Notes: generated from the letters alone by a model not told the origin. Counted from the first letter of the stretch, positions 9,215-18,032 are shown. The stretch: 64,000 bases of DNA from Microbacterium sp. (GCA_013823625.1 PNMM01000001.1:124001-188000), one strand, 5' to 3'. Numbers and translations are program-made.

Positions 9215-10588
9215 ATGGCTCCCATTCGTAAAGGATCGCTCATTGCCTCGCTCGCGGCGGCTGCCGTGCTCGCATCTCTCGCGACGGCGCCGGCCGTCGC
9301 TCGACCGGCGGACGACTCCGCAGGCGCGCTCGAACCCGCACTGTCTGGCGTCATCACCGGGCGCTTGTTCATCGAGCCAGCTGGCGGGGGAGCGCCCGTG
9401 CCCGCGAATGCGGGTTACGTGAACCTGTACCCCGCGAACGCCTGGCCCGGAGCCGCCTCGGGCACCGCAACGGTCGACGGTTCGGGCAACTTCGCGATCA
9501 CGGGCCAGCCGGCTGGCAACTACGACGTCGAGTTCGTCAGCACTGACACGCGCAATCTGCCCGTGCGTGAGTGGTTCAACGACTGGCGCTTCCACTTCGA
9601 CGCTCAGGCGATCACGCTGGCCGATAGCACCCCGTACAACTTCGGCGATGTGGTTCTTGGGGAGCGCCAGTTCAATTCGTATCGCGTGGCAGGCGAGAAC
9701 CGTTTCGCGACTGCTGTCGAAATCGGCCGACCGGTCAGCCCGGATGGTGCCGATCGACACGTGATTATCGTGAACGGTCTCACATTTCCTGACGCACTGT
9801 CGGCGGGAGCCTTCGCCGGTCGTGAGGCGTCACCCATGCTCATGGTGACGAGCACGTCGATTCCGAGCGAGACTCTTGCCGAGCTGGAACGCCTCGACCC
9901 GTACGCCATCACGATCATTGGCGGAACCGGCGTCGTGTCGGCAGCGGTAGAAGCCCAGCTCGAAACGTTCCTTCCCGGCCCCCAAAGCGTCGAGCGCATC
10001 GCCGGACTCGATCGCTATGCCACGTCGCGCGCGGTGGTGCAGTTGATGCACAGCCAGCTTGCGCTCAGCAGCATCTTCGTGGCCACGGGCCGCGACTACC
10101 CCGACGCGCTCGCCGCCGTGCCTGCCGCAGGCGCCTATGGCGCCGCGGTGCTGTTGGTCAACGGCAGCGCGGCGAGCCTCGACGACGCAACCCGCACCCT
10201 CATCGACTCACTGGATCGGCCCGTCACAATCGTGGGCGGAACCGGCTCGGTTTCGGCCGGCATCGCCAGCCAGATTGCGGGATTGGGCGTGAGCGTCGAT
10301 CGCCTGCAAGGCCCGTCACGGTACGAGACTGCTCTCGCGATCGCCGACGAGTTCTTTCCGCAGCGCGAGTTCAGCTATATCGCTACGGGTACAGGGTTTG
10401 CCGATGCTTTGGCGATCGGTTGGTTGGCCTCGGTGCAACAAGTTCCGATCACGTTGTCGCGGCCGACGTGCGTACCCCTCGCTGTTCTCGACAACATCCA
10501 CGACAGCCTGATCGGTGAGTACTCACTCGTCGGCGGCACAGGAGCGGTGAGCGACGACGTGCGATCACTCGTACCCTGCTCGTCGTAG
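9215..10588 (+). CDS. Secreted CWB2-repeat surface protein, paralog 1 of 8
   Basis: 457 residues from ATG 9215. The longer open frame upstream overlaps the preceding gene and lacks a signal peptide at its N-terminus. Signal peptide 1-30; beta-sandwich-like domain about 44-150 with GVITGRLFIE, an AGNYDVEF strand and REW at 118-120; CWB2 repeats at about 157-258, 259-360 and 361-457. Mature-chain cysteines are only Cys419 and Cys455. The third repeat carries the ADALAIG variant shared with paralogs 4 and 6, and like them it has a leaderless start. Role inferred from the repeats: non-covalent attachment to secondary cell-wall polymer; the ligand of the N-terminal domain is unknown. Confidence 0.88.
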   Translation: MAPIRKGSLIASLAAAAVLASLATAPAVARPADDSAGALEPALSGVITGRLFIEPAGGGAPVPANAGYVNLYPANAWPGAASGTATVDGSGNFAITGQPAGNYDVEFVSTDTRNLPVREWFNDWRFHFDAQAITLADSTPYNFGDVVLGERQFNSYRVAGENRFATAVEIGRPVSPDGADRHVIIVNGLTFPDALSAGAFAGREASPMLMVTSTSIPSETLAELERLDPYAITIIGGTGVVSAAVEAQLETFLPGPQSVERIAGLDRYATSRAVVQLMHSQLALSSIFVATGRDYPDALAAVPAAGAYGAAVLLVNGSAASLDDATRTLIDSLDRPVTIVGGTGSVSAGIASQIAGLGVSVDRLQGPSRYETALAIADEFFPQREFSYIATGTGFADALAIGWLASVQQVPITLSRPTCVPLAVLDNIHDSLIGEYSLVGGTGAVSDDVRSLVPCSS

Positions 10589-10623
10589 AGCGTCGACGCT
10601 CCAATGACGGGGCCGCGGGGCCG

Positions 10624-10629
10624 TAGCCT
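10624..10629 (+). promoter_or_regulatory. Leaderless -10 box for galE
   Basis: TAGCCT ending 6 nt before the ATG at 10636. Confidence 0.6.
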
Positions 10630-10635
10630 GTCAGC

Positions 10636-11598
10636 ATGACTTGGCTTGTTACCGGCGGCGCCGGCTACATCGGGGCGCACGTGGTGCGCGCCCTCACGGC
10701 ATCGGGAATGAACGCGGTGGTGCTCGACGACCTGTCGAGTGGGCACGCCGCTTTTGTTCCTGAGGGCGTGCCGTTCGTGCGCGCATCCATTCTCGATGTG
10801 TCGGCGGTGGATGCTGTGCTCACCGACCACGCGGTCACCGGCGTCATACACGTCGCGGGTTTCAAGTACGCCGGGGTCAGCGTGCAGCGCCCGCTGCACA
10901 CCTACGAGCAGAACGTGACGGGCATGGTCACCCTGCTCGACGCGATGCAGCGGCACGGAGTCGACCAGTGCGTGTTTTCGTCGTCAGCCGCCGTCTACGG
11001 CGCGGTCGACGTCGACCTCGTGACAGAAGACACTCCGAAGAGCCCCACGTCGCCCTATGGCGAGTCGAAGCTCATTGGCGAGTGGCTGCTGCGTGATCAG
11101 GCCGTCGCCGCCGGGTTGCGCCACACGAGCTTGCGCTACTTCAACGTGGTCGGCTCGGGTGACCTGGCCGTGCGCGATACGAGCCCGCACAACCTTTTTC
11201 CGCTCGTGTTCGACGCACTCGTCGACAATCGCGTTCCTCGCATCAACGGCACCGACTACCCGACGCCCGATGGCACGTGCGTGCGGGACTACATTCACGT
11301 GGCCGACCTTGCGCTCGCGCACGTCGAGGCGGCACGGCGCCTCGAGGCCGGCGACCCCATTGAGCCCGCCTACAACCTCGGTTCGGGTGACGGCGTCTCG
11401 GTGCGCCAGATCATGGATGCGGTGGCCCAGGTCACGGGCATCGCCTTCGTTCCGGAGGTCAACCCTCGCCGCCCGGGGGATCCGCCGCGCATTGTGGCGA
11501 GCGGCGAGTTGGCCGCGCGCGACCTTGGCTGGGCAATGCGGCACACCCTCGCCCAGATGGTCGAGTCGGCGTGGGAGGCGCGGAGGGCATCCGCCTGA
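10636..11598 (+). CDS. galE: UDP-glucose 4-epimerase
   Basis: 320 residues, a short-chain dehydrogenase/reductase of the extended type. NAD-binding GGAGYIG is at residues 7-13, the catalytic Tyr141-x-x-x-Lys145 is in SPYGESK, and the preceding SSSAAVYG supplies the catalytic serine. Substrate-binding LRYFNVVGS and the GTCVRDYIHVADLA segment are typical of GalE. It interconverts UDP-glucose and UDP-galactose for envelope glycans. It is the only gene inside the CWB2 array that does not encode a CWB2 protein, lying 47 nt after paralog 1 and about 100 nt before paralog 2, with its own leaderless promoter. Confidence 0.93.
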   Translation: MTWLVTGGAGYIGAHVVRALTASGMNAVVLDDLSSGHAAFVPEGVPFVRASILDVSAVDAVLTDHAVTGVIHVAGFKYAGVSVQRPLHTYEQNVTGMVTLLDAMQRHGVDQCVFSSSAAVYGAVDVDLVTEDTPKSPTSPYGESKLIGEWLLRDQAVAAGLRHTSLRYFNVVGSGDLAVRDTSPHNLFPLVFDALVDNRVPRINGTDYPTPDGTCVRDYIHVADLALAHVEAARRLEAGDPIEPAYNLGSGDGVSVRQIMDAVAQVTGIAFVPEVNPRRPGDPPRIVASGELAARDLGWAMRHTLAQMVESAWEARRASA

Positions 11599-11617
11599 TG
11601 CGGCGCGGACTCTCCGT

Positions 11618-11663
11618 TAGGGGATTTTCCCTATCCCGGCGGCAGGGCGCCGCTCCGTAGCGT
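11618..11663 (+). promoter_or_regulatory. 18-bp dyad plus -10 box upstream of CWB2 paralog 2
   Basis: An imperfect inverted repeat (TAGGGG-ATTTTC-CCTATC, 11618-11635) is followed after 22 bp by TAGCGT (11658-11663). The same dyad (16 of 18 bases) and the same 22-bp spacing occur upstream of paralog 3. The dyad centre falls near -43 if the TAGCGT is the -10, a place typical of activator sites overlapping the -35. Confidence 0.55.
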
Positions 11664-11701
11664 GTTGGGTCTAGTGACTCCCGACCGCTGAATGAGGCCC
11701 C

Positions 11702-13078
11702 ATGTCTGTGCGCTCCGTCCCCCGCCGAATTCGTGCTCTCCGACAAAGTGTGGCGGCCGTTGCGGTCATCGCCACCGTGGTCGCCGTGGCGCCGACTGCC
11801 GGGGCCGCAGAGCTCGCACCCGCTGCAGCGGCGGGCACCCTCTACGGAAGCGTTTCGTACGCGTTTGATCCGGGAGAGCCGCCGGTGCTGGTCTCGAACG
11901 GTCGCGTGCAGTTCTACTCGTTTGCGACCGGCGACCTCGCCTACGAAGTGAACCTCGAGCCAGACGGCAGCTTCGCCATCAACGGTGTGGAGGCTGCGCC
12001 CTACCGTGTCGCCATCGTCAGTTCGATGGGCGCTCCGTACAGCCCGGTTCGCGAGTGGTACCCCGCCAAAGCAACGTATGGCGAAGCGGACACGATCGTC
12101 TTCAATGCGGGCCAAGACTTCAACTTCGGCGAGATCGTGATCAGCGCCCGAAGCATTTCGCTCGAACGCGACGCCGGTGCCGATCGCTTTGCGACCGCGG
12201 CAGCCGTCGCCGTACGAGGCTCGCGAGACGGGGGTGGTGGAACGATCTTTGTCGTGAACGGACTGACGTTCCCGGATGCTCTCTCGGCGGGCGCGGCAAC
12301 AACCACGAGTGTCCTGCTCACCGTGCAACGTGACTCCATCCCCGCTCCGATCGCCGCCCAACTGGCCCGCATCGTGCCGTCACGCATCGTCATCGTGGGC
12401 GGAACGGGTGCCGTCTCGAGCGCCGTCGAGACAGCGCTGCAGTCGTACGTCGCCGATCCACTTGACCCCACGAGCGTCGTGCGCATCTCGGGCAACAATC
12501 GCTACGAAACTTCGCGTGCTGTCATCGCATCGCTCTACGGGTTCAACAGCGCGCCAACGCGCATCTTTCTCGCGACCGGCCGCGACTTCCCCGACGCGCT
12601 GTCGGCGGTGCCGGCGGCAATTTCGGTCGGGGCGGCCGTTCTCTTGGTCGACGGCTCTTTGAGCAGTCTTGACAGCGCGACGGCCACGATGCTGAGCACC
12701 ATCGGCGTTCCGGTCACCATCATCGGCGGAACCGGTGCGGTATCGGCAGGCATCGAGACCCAGGTGCGCGGAATCGTTGGCGGTGGGTTGACCAACCGGC
12801 TCGCCGGGACTGATCGGTTCTCGACCTCGGTGCAGGTCTCCAACGCCTACTTCGGAATCGCCGATTATGCGTTCCTCGCCAACGGGTTCGGGTTTGCCGA
12901 TGCCCTCGCTGCCGGCCCTGTCGCCGGGGCCTTCGCGTCGCCTGTCTACCTGGTACGGCAGTCGTGCACGCCGAGCGCCGTGAGCGCCCATATCAATGGT
13001 GTTCTCGCGAACGTCATCGTTGCGGTCGGCGGCACTGGTGTCGTGAGTGACAACGCGCTCTTGGGCACGGCCTGCTGA
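11702..13078 (+). CDS. Secreted CWB2-repeat surface protein, paralog 2 of 8
   Basis: 458 residues from ATG 11702, which has a GAGG 5 nt upstream. Signal peptide 1-36 with a basic start (RRIRALRQ). The N-terminal domain spans about 44-150 and is the most divergent of its class at the beginning (TLYGSVSYAF replaces the usual GxITGR), but it keeps the strand YRVAIVS and REW at 117-119. CWB2 repeats run about 155-258, 259-364 and 365-458. The two mature cysteines are Cys422 and Cys458, the latter being the last residue. The promoter region shares an 18-bp dyad with paralog 3, so these adjacent genes are probably co-regulated by the same factor. Confidence 0.87.
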   Translation: MSVRSVPRRIRALRQSVAAVAVIATVVAVAPTAGAAELAPAAAAGTLYGSVSYAFDPGEPPVLVSNGRVQFYSFATGDLAYEVNLEPDGSFAINGVEAAPYRVAIVSSMGAPYSPVREWYPAKATYGEADTIVFNAGQDFNFGEIVISARSISLERDAGADRFATAAAVAVRGSRDGGGGTIFVVNGLTFPDALSAGAATTTSVLLTVQRDSIPAPIAAQLARIVPSRIVIVGGTGAVSSAVETALQSYVADPLDPTSVVRISGNNRYETSRAVIASLYGFNSAPTRIFLATGRDFPDALSAVPAAISVGAAVLLVDGSLSSLDSATATMLSTIGVPVTIIGGTGAVSAGIETQVRGIVGGGLTNRLAGTDRFSTSVQVSNAYFGIADYAFLANGFGFADALAAGPVAGAFASPVYLVRQSCTPSAVSAHINGVLANVIVAVGGTGVVSDNALLGTAC

Positions 13079-13117
13079 TGACACCTCGCTGACGCCTCAG
13101 CCGGTGAGGGTGTGCGA

Positions 13118-13163
13118 TAGGGGTTTCTCCCTATCGGCTGAAAGCCGATTGTCGCTCTAGATT
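13118..13163 (+). promoter_or_regulatory. 18-bp dyad plus -10 box upstream of CWB2 paralog 3
   Basis: Inverted repeat GATAGGG-GTTTCT-CCCTATC (perfect 7-bp arms, 13116-13135) followed after 22 bp by TAGATT (13158-13163). Architecture matches the element upstream of paralog 2. Confidence 0.55.
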
Positions 13164-13198
13164 CAGCCTGTCTGGTTGGGTTGAGAGCAGGAGTTGAC

Positions 13199-14563
13199 GT
13201 GGCACGTCGTTCGTACATCCCGTTGTTGTCGCTTGTTGTCGCTGCGGGGTTGGTGATGTCGCCCATAACCTCGGCCGTCGCCACCGAGCGACCGGTCGAC
13301 GACTCCGAATCGATCGCACCCGCCGCCGCTTCGGCGACCGTCAACGCACGCATTCTCATTGAGCTTCCCGGTGGGTCGATCGTGCCGGTCGATCTCGACC
13401 AGGGAGTGGTGCGGCTCTATTCCGCGGGCTTTGGCACGGGGCTGGCCGATTATTCGTTCTCAAGTGGCGCTGACGGAGCGATCGTCGCCACCGTCGCTCC
13501 GGGTGATTACCTCATCGAGTTCGCGAGCTCCGACCCGCGCGCTCTGCCGGTGCATGAGTGGTACACCAATTCGCGCTACCAGCAGGGTGCTTTGCCGGTG
13601 ACTCTCGCCGACGGAGCGAACATCAACCTCGGCAACATGATTCTCGAGTCACGCAGTCTCGACGCCACGCGCCTCTCTGGGGCGAACCGCTATGAGACGG
13701 CGGTCGCCGTCTCGCAACGCGCCTTTCCCACGACCGCTTCTGCTGTCGTCGTCGTCAACGGCGAGAGTTTTCCGGATGCTCTGTCGGCGGGACCCCTCGC
13801 GAATAACCTGAGCGCGGCGATGTTGCTCGTGACGTCGAACAGCATCCCTGAGGCAACGCGACTGGAGATCGATCGACTGAACCCCGCCAGCATCTACATT
13901 GTGGGCGGCACGGGCGTCGTCTCAAACGCCGTGCTGGAACAATTGCGCCCCTACGCCTCAGACCCGAGCTTTGTCTACCGCATCGCGGGAGCCGACCGCT
14001 ATGCGACGTCTCGAGCCGTGGTCGAACGAATCGGGGTTGGCATCAACACACTCATGATCGCGACGGGACGCAACTTTCCAGACGCGCTATCTGCCGTGCC
14101 GGCGGCCAACGCTTTCGGCGTTGGAGCACTGTTGCTTGTTGACGGCACGCGCACGACGCTCGACGGGGCGACACAGACGCTACTCGAAAGCCGCTCGGCA
14201 GCTGACTTCTACATTGTGGGCGGTACCGGCTCGGTGAGTGCCCCGCTCGCGAGCGCGGTTTCGGCGATCTCGCCCACTACGCGGCTCGCCGGGGACGACC
14301 GCTATGCCACCTCGGTTGCCGTTGCGTTCCACTTCTTCGTCGAGTCTGACGAAGCCTTCATCGCCAACGGTACGGGCTTTGCCGATGCGCTCGCCGCTGG
14401 TCCCGTCGCTGCCCGAGCGCAAGCGCCGGTGTACCTCGCGCGCGCGACGTGCATGCCCGCCGTGGTGCAAGACGACGTGCTCTCGGTCTTCGCGAACCGC
14501 ATCGTCTTGGTAGGTGGGTCAGCGGTGCTTTCTGACTCGGTCGCCTCGTTGACCACCTGTTGA
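13199..14563 (+). CDS. Secreted CWB2-repeat surface protein, paralog 3 of 8
   Basis: 454 residues from GTG 13199, chosen because GGAG lies 5 nt upstream in the block GGAGTTGACGTG, which recurs exactly at the start of paralog 5. Signal peptide about 1-28. The N-terminal domain has ATVNARILIE in place of GxITGR, a YLIEFASSDPR strand and the motif variant HEWYT. Three CWB2 repeats follow, opening with LSGANRYETA, IAGADRYATS and LAGDDRYATS. The third repeat has the ADALAAGP variant. Cysteines are Cys418 and the terminal Cys454. A decayed CWB2 fragment follows about 45 nt after the stop. Confidence 0.87.
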   Translation: MARRSYIPLLSLVVAAGLVMSPITSAVATERPVDDSESIAPAAASATVNARILIELPGGSIVPVDLDQGVVRLYSAGFGTGLADYSFSSGADGAIVATVAPGDYLIEFASSDPRALPVHEWYTNSRYQQGALPVTLADGANINLGNMILESRSLDATRLSGANRYETAVAVSQRAFPTTASAVVVVNGESFPDALSAGPLANNLSAAMLLVTSNSIPEATRLEIDRLNPASIYIVGGTGVVSNAVLEQLRPYASDPSFVYRIAGADRYATSRAVVERIGVGINTLMIATGRNFPDALSAVPAANAFGVGALLLVDGTRTTLDGATQTLLESRSAADFYIVGGTGSVSAPLASAVSAISPTTRLAGDDRYATSVAVAFHFFVESDEAFIANGTGFADALAAGPVAARAQAPVYLARATCMPAVVQDDVLSVFANRIVLVGGSAVLSDSVASLTTC

Positions 14564-14606
14564 CCAACGCGCTCGCGGCGACGGCCCACGGGCTGTCCGT
14601 CACGCG

Positions 14607-14745
14607 GTGGCCGGTGTAGACCGCTCCCAGTCGTCGATTCGGGTCGGCATCGCGTTCTTCTTCTCGCCGGACGTTGTGAAGGTCGTCAATGCCTATGGGT
14701 TCGCAGATGCTCTGACTTCCGCCCCCGTCGGGCCAGTGTTGAGTT
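14607..14745 (+). pseudogene. Decayed CWB2 repeat fragment
   Basis: The frame from 14607 reads VAGVDRSQSSIRVGIAFF, then NAYGFADALTSAPVGPVL, which aligns with the start of a third CWB2 repeat (compare paralog 2, LAGTDRFSTSV and FGFADALAAGPVAG). Homology then stops; no signal peptide, N-terminal domain or terminal cysteine is present. This is a gene remnant in the 300-nt gap between paralogs 3 and 4. The rest of that gap holds the promoter of paralog 4 and a 6-bp inverted repeat (14740-14758) of unknown meaning. Confidence 0.65.
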
Positions 14746-14851
14746 CCTCAGAAACTCACGCGGAGGGGTCGAGCCGGTTCTCCGCGGCACGCGAGACAAC
14801 CGAACACTTCGGGATGCGCAGAGTCACTCAGAGCTGGTCGTGTTGTGCTTG

Positions 14852-14857
14852 TAGTCT
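14852..14857 (+). promoter_or_regulatory. Leaderless -10 box for CWB2 paralog 4
   Basis: TAGTCT ending 6 nt before the ATG at 14864. Confidence 0.6.
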
Positions 14858-14863
14858 TCGCAC

Positions 14864-16240
14864 ATGACCCGACCTCGCCTTTCTTCGATCTTCTCCGTTG
14901 TCGCGACCGCGGCCTTGATGGTGAGCCTCACCATCGCGCCTGCCTCGGCACGCAATCTCGACGAGCCCGAGGCGCCGCCGCTAAGCGCAGCAGTCTCTGG
15001 GGCCATCACGGGCCGAGTGTTGATCGAGCCGTTCGGCGGCGGCACTCCGCAGCCCAGCAACGAAGGCCAGGTGCAGTTCTGGGCGGCCTCGGGTGGTCCC
15101 ATGGTGCCGACGGCCGTCGCGACCCTCAACCCATCGGGAACCTTCAGCATCTCGGGGCTGCCTGCTGGTCAGTACCGGGTTGCGTTCATCAGTCGCGACA
15201 GCATCGCACTACCCGTGCGCGAGTGGCATAGCAACAAGCTCTTTTCGGTCATTGCCAATGTGGTCACGCTCGCCAACGGCGCTGCGTTTGCGTTCGGTGA
15301 CGTTGTGCTCGAAGAGCGCACCGTCGGTAGCCAGCGATTTGCAGGAGACAACCGTTACGCGACCGCTACGGCCATCAGCACGAATTTCTTGGGCCCTGGC
15401 GATGAACGCGACATCGTGATCGTCAACGGGCAAAACTTTCCCGACGCGCTTGGAGCTGGCCCGCTTGCCACGGTGCTGCGCGGGCCCCTGCTCATGGTCA
15501 CCCAAAGCTCGATTCCGGCGGAGACAGCGGCCGAACTCGATCGTCTCAACCCGTTATCGATCACGATCGTGGGCGGCACGGGCGTGGTCTCGTCAGAGGT
15601 TGAAGCGCAGCTCGCCGGCTACGTCGGCGGATCGAGCAACGTCACCCGCATTGCTGGGTCAAACCGCTACGCGACGTCGCGGGCAATCGTCGAGGCACTC
15701 GACAACCGGAGCCCGATCACTGAGCTCTTCATCGCAACGGGAGGTGGCTTCCCGGACGCACTCTCGGCAGTGCCGGCCGCGGGCAGTGTCGGTGGGGCCG
15801 TGCTGCTGGTCAACGGCGGACTCAGCGCTCTCGACGACTCGACCGCTTCGTACATCGACGGGCTCAACGTTCCGGTGACGATCGTGGGGGGCACCGGGGT
15901 GGTGAGTGCGGGCATCCAGAACCAACTCGTGAACCGAGGCGTGGCGGTGGGGCGCGTTGCGGGTTCTGACCGATACGCAACGTCTATCGCGATCGCGCGG
16001 GGGTACTTTCCGTATGCCGAATTCGCATACCTGGCGAACGGGCTCGGCTTCGCCGACGCGCTCGCGATCGGCCCGTGGGCCGCAGCCGGGCGCTCTCCGG
16101 TCTACCTGACACAACCGACTTGCATCACCGACGCGGTCTTCGATGACCTCATTGATGGCTTGTACCGCAACGTGGTACTTGTCGGCGGAACCGGGGTTCT
16201 CAGCACGAGAGTCGCGGCGATCGAGCCCTGCACGCTGTAG
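14864..16240 (+). CDS. Secreted CWB2-repeat surface protein, paralog 4 of 8
   Basis: 458 residues from ATG 14864, leaderless. Signal peptide about 1-29 (ending PASA). N-terminal domain from GAITGRVLIE to GDVVLEER, with AGQYRVAFIS and the variant REWHS. CWB2 repeats open with FAGDNRYATA, IAGSNRYATS and VAGSDRYATS. Cysteines are Cys420 and Cys456. The third repeat (LANGLGFADALAIGP, then YLTQPTCITDAV) is strikingly close to that of paralog 6 (YLTQSECLTDAV), while paralog 5 between them is more distant; this implies duplication in blocks or gene conversion across the array. Confidence 0.88.
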   Translation: MTRPRLSSIFSVVATAALMVSLTIAPASARNLDEPEAPPLSAAVSGAITGRVLIEPFGGGTPQPSNEGQVQFWAASGGPMVPTAVATLNPSGTFSISGLPAGQYRVAFISRDSIALPVREWHSNKLFSVIANVVTLANGAAFAFGDVVLEERTVGSQRFAGDNRYATATAISTNFLGPGDERDIVIVNGQNFPDALGAGPLATVLRGPLLMVTQSSIPAETAAELDRLNPLSITIVGGTGVVSSEVEAQLAGYVGGSSNVTRIAGSNRYATSRAIVEALDNRSPITELFIATGGGFPDALSAVPAAGSVGGAVLLVNGGLSALDDSTASYIDGLNVPVTIVGGTGVVSAGIQNQLVNRGVAVGRVAGSDRYATSIAIARGYFPYAEFAYLANGLGFADALAIGPWAAAGRSPVYLTQPTCITDAVFDDLIDGLYRNVVLVGGTGVLSTRVAAIEPCTL

Positions 16241-16313
16241 CAACGCGCACGGTGGAAGGACTACTCGCCCTGAAGATGTGCCCGTGGTGCAACCGACTGG
16301 CCGAGGTTGCCTC

Positions 16314-16342
16314 TTGTGCCCGCACCATCTGCAAAATAGCCT
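16314..16342 (+). promoter_or_regulatory. Promoter for CWB2 paralog 5
   Basis: TTGTGC (16314-16319), 17-bp spacer, TAGCCT (16337-16342); predicted leader of about 50 nt carrying a Shine-Dalgarno. Confidence 0.5.
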
Positions 16343-16399
16343 CACTGCGAGCCTTATTCGCGACAGCGGATGCGAGCACCCCCCCTCATTGGAGTTGAC

Positions 16400-17872
16400 G
16401 TGACCCCGTTTCGCCGCCGCGCTCTTTCCGTCTTGCTTGCCGCCGCTGTTGCGGTAGCAACCATTACGGCTGCAGGCCCCGCCGTCGCACAGACAGACGC
16501 GCAGCCTGCGCCGTTGTCGAGCAGCGAGTCCCGCACGCCTGACGCCAGCACCGAGCAACTCACCGCCGCCGCTGCAGGCGTGGTGAGTGGCCGATTGTTG
16601 TTCAGCACGAACGCTGTTCCGGCTGGCACCCCGGTGGTCAACGGTGAAGTCACCGCCTATCGCGAGAACCCCCTAGGTGACTTTGTTCCGCAGGATGCGA
16701 CCGATGTGTTTGATGCCGACGGCGACTGGTCGATCTCCGGGTTGCCCGCCGGCACGTATAAGTTCTCCTTCTTGCAAGACGGGGAGTCATTCAACTCGCG
16801 CGTGTGGTTCAACGGCATGCGTACGGCCGACTTTGCTACCCACGTCACGCTCTCCGAGGGGGTCGCGCAAAACTTCGGCACCGTCGTGATTCCGCGCCGG
16901 ACCATCGGAATCCAGCGAGTGGCGGGCGTCGATCGCTTTGCGACGAGCGTGGCCCTCTCCCAAACGCAGTTTCCGAACGGGTCGTTCGTTCCCGTCGTGA
17001 TTGTTAACGGGCTCGACTATCCTGACGCGCTCTCGGCGGGCCCTCTCGCCAACGCTCTCGGGGGCGTCATGCTCATGGTCACCCCCACGAGCATCCCGGC
17101 CGCCACAGCGGCCGAGATGACGCGACTCGAGCCGAGTGTCATCGTCATCGTTGGCGGTACCGGTGTTGTGTCTGCGGCCGTCGCTACCCAGCTGGAGTCA
17201 TATACCTCGTCGAGTGTCATTCGTGTCGCCGGAGAAGACCGGTACGCGACCTCTCGGGCCGTGGTCGAGTTTGCCTTCGACGGTGTTGCGCCGTCAGAGA
17301 TTCTTCTCGCAACGGGGCGTAACTTTCCCGACGCGCTCGCGGCCGGTGCCGCAGCGGGCGCCCGGGGAGGTGCCGTCTTGCTGGTCAACGGTCAGGCCGC
17401 AGCTCTCGATTCCGCATCGTCTGCCTTGATTGACGGGTACGGTTCTGGGGTCTACATCATCGGCGGAACCGGGTCAGTGTCGAGCGGCATCCAGCAATCG
17501 GTGGTGAGCCTCGGGCAGTTCAACGCCCGCCTCGCCGGTGCTGACCGATACGCCACCTCGGTCGAGGTCGCGATCAATCTCTTTGGCTATGCCGACGTTG
17601 CCTACCTGGTGAACGGGTCGGGCTTTGCCGACGCGCTGGCCGCGGGCCCGATCGCTGGCATGCGCGGTGCGCCCATTTACCTGACAACTCCAACGTGCGT
17701 GACGACCTCCGTCTGGACTGACCTCGACCTCGTACTCGCCAACCAGGTGATCACCGTCGGAGGCACCGGCGTCATGTCAGACGCGGTCTACAACCTGCAG
17801 GGCTGCAACGGGCAGCGGTTGCCGGGCTTCGACCTCAGCACGTCGGTCGCACCGGTCGCGTCGACCGACTGA
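16400..17872 (+). CDS. Secreted CWB2-repeat surface protein, paralog 5 of 8
   Basis: 490 residues from GTG 16400, with GGAG 5 nt upstream in the same 12-base start block as paralog 3. Signal peptide about 1-31 (ending PAVAQ), then a low-complexity Ser/Thr/Ala/Gln-rich stretch to about residue 58. The N-terminal domain has GVVSGRLLFS, a TYKFSFLQD strand and the variant RVWFN. Three CWB2 repeats open with VAGVDRFATS, VAGEDRYATS and LAGADRYATS. Cysteines are Cys433 and Cys469. Unlike its neighbours it continues 21 residues beyond the last cysteine with a Ser/Thr/Val-rich tail. Confidence 0.87.
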   Translation: MTPFRRRALSVLLAAAVAVATITAAGPAVAQTDAQPAPLSSSESRTPDASTEQLTAAAAGVVSGRLLFSTNAVPAGTPVVNGEVTAYRENPLGDFVPQDATDVFDADGDWSISGLPAGTYKFSFLQDGESFNSRVWFNGMRTADFATHVTLSEGVAQNFGTVVIPRRTIGIQRVAGVDRFATSVALSQTQFPNGSFVPVVIVNGLDYPDALSAGPLANALGGVMLMVTPTSIPAATAAEMTRLEPSVIVIVGGTGVVSAAVATQLESYTSSSVIRVAGEDRYATSRAVVEFAFDGVAPSEILLATGRNFPDALAAGAAAGARGGAVLLVNGQAAALDSASSALIDGYGSGVYIIGGTGSVSSGIQQSVVSLGQFNARLAGADRYATSVEVAINLFGYADVAYLVNGSGFADALAAGPIAGMRGAPIYLTTPTCVTTSVWTDLDLVLANQVITVGGTGVMSDAVYNLQGCNGQRLPGFDLSTSVAPVASTD

Positions 17873-17982
17873 TACCGAACCGATGTGACCCGCCGTGGCA
17901 AGCGCCGCAGCGCGTGACGTCGGTGGTGTCGTTTCGGGTGCTCCGCGACCGGGGTGCGGATCGAGGCTCGCCCGTGGTGGCG

Positions 17983-18000
17983 GTAATGCGCAGGTATTAC
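17983..18000 (+). promoter_or_regulatory. Imperfect palindrome upstream of CWB2 paralog 6
   Basis: GTAATGC-GCAG-GTATTAC, 6 of 7 arm positions pair. It lies just upstream of the -35 region of the TACAGT promoter at 18027, so an operator is possible. It is seen only once in the array. Confidence 0.3.
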
Positions 18001-18026
18001 TTATGGAGCTCGAGGTCGCACGACTT

Positions 18027-18032
18027 TACAGT
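18027..18032 (+). promoter_or_regulatory. Leaderless -10 box for CWB2 paralog 6
   Basis: TACAGT ending 6 nt before the ATG at 18039. Confidence 0.6.
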
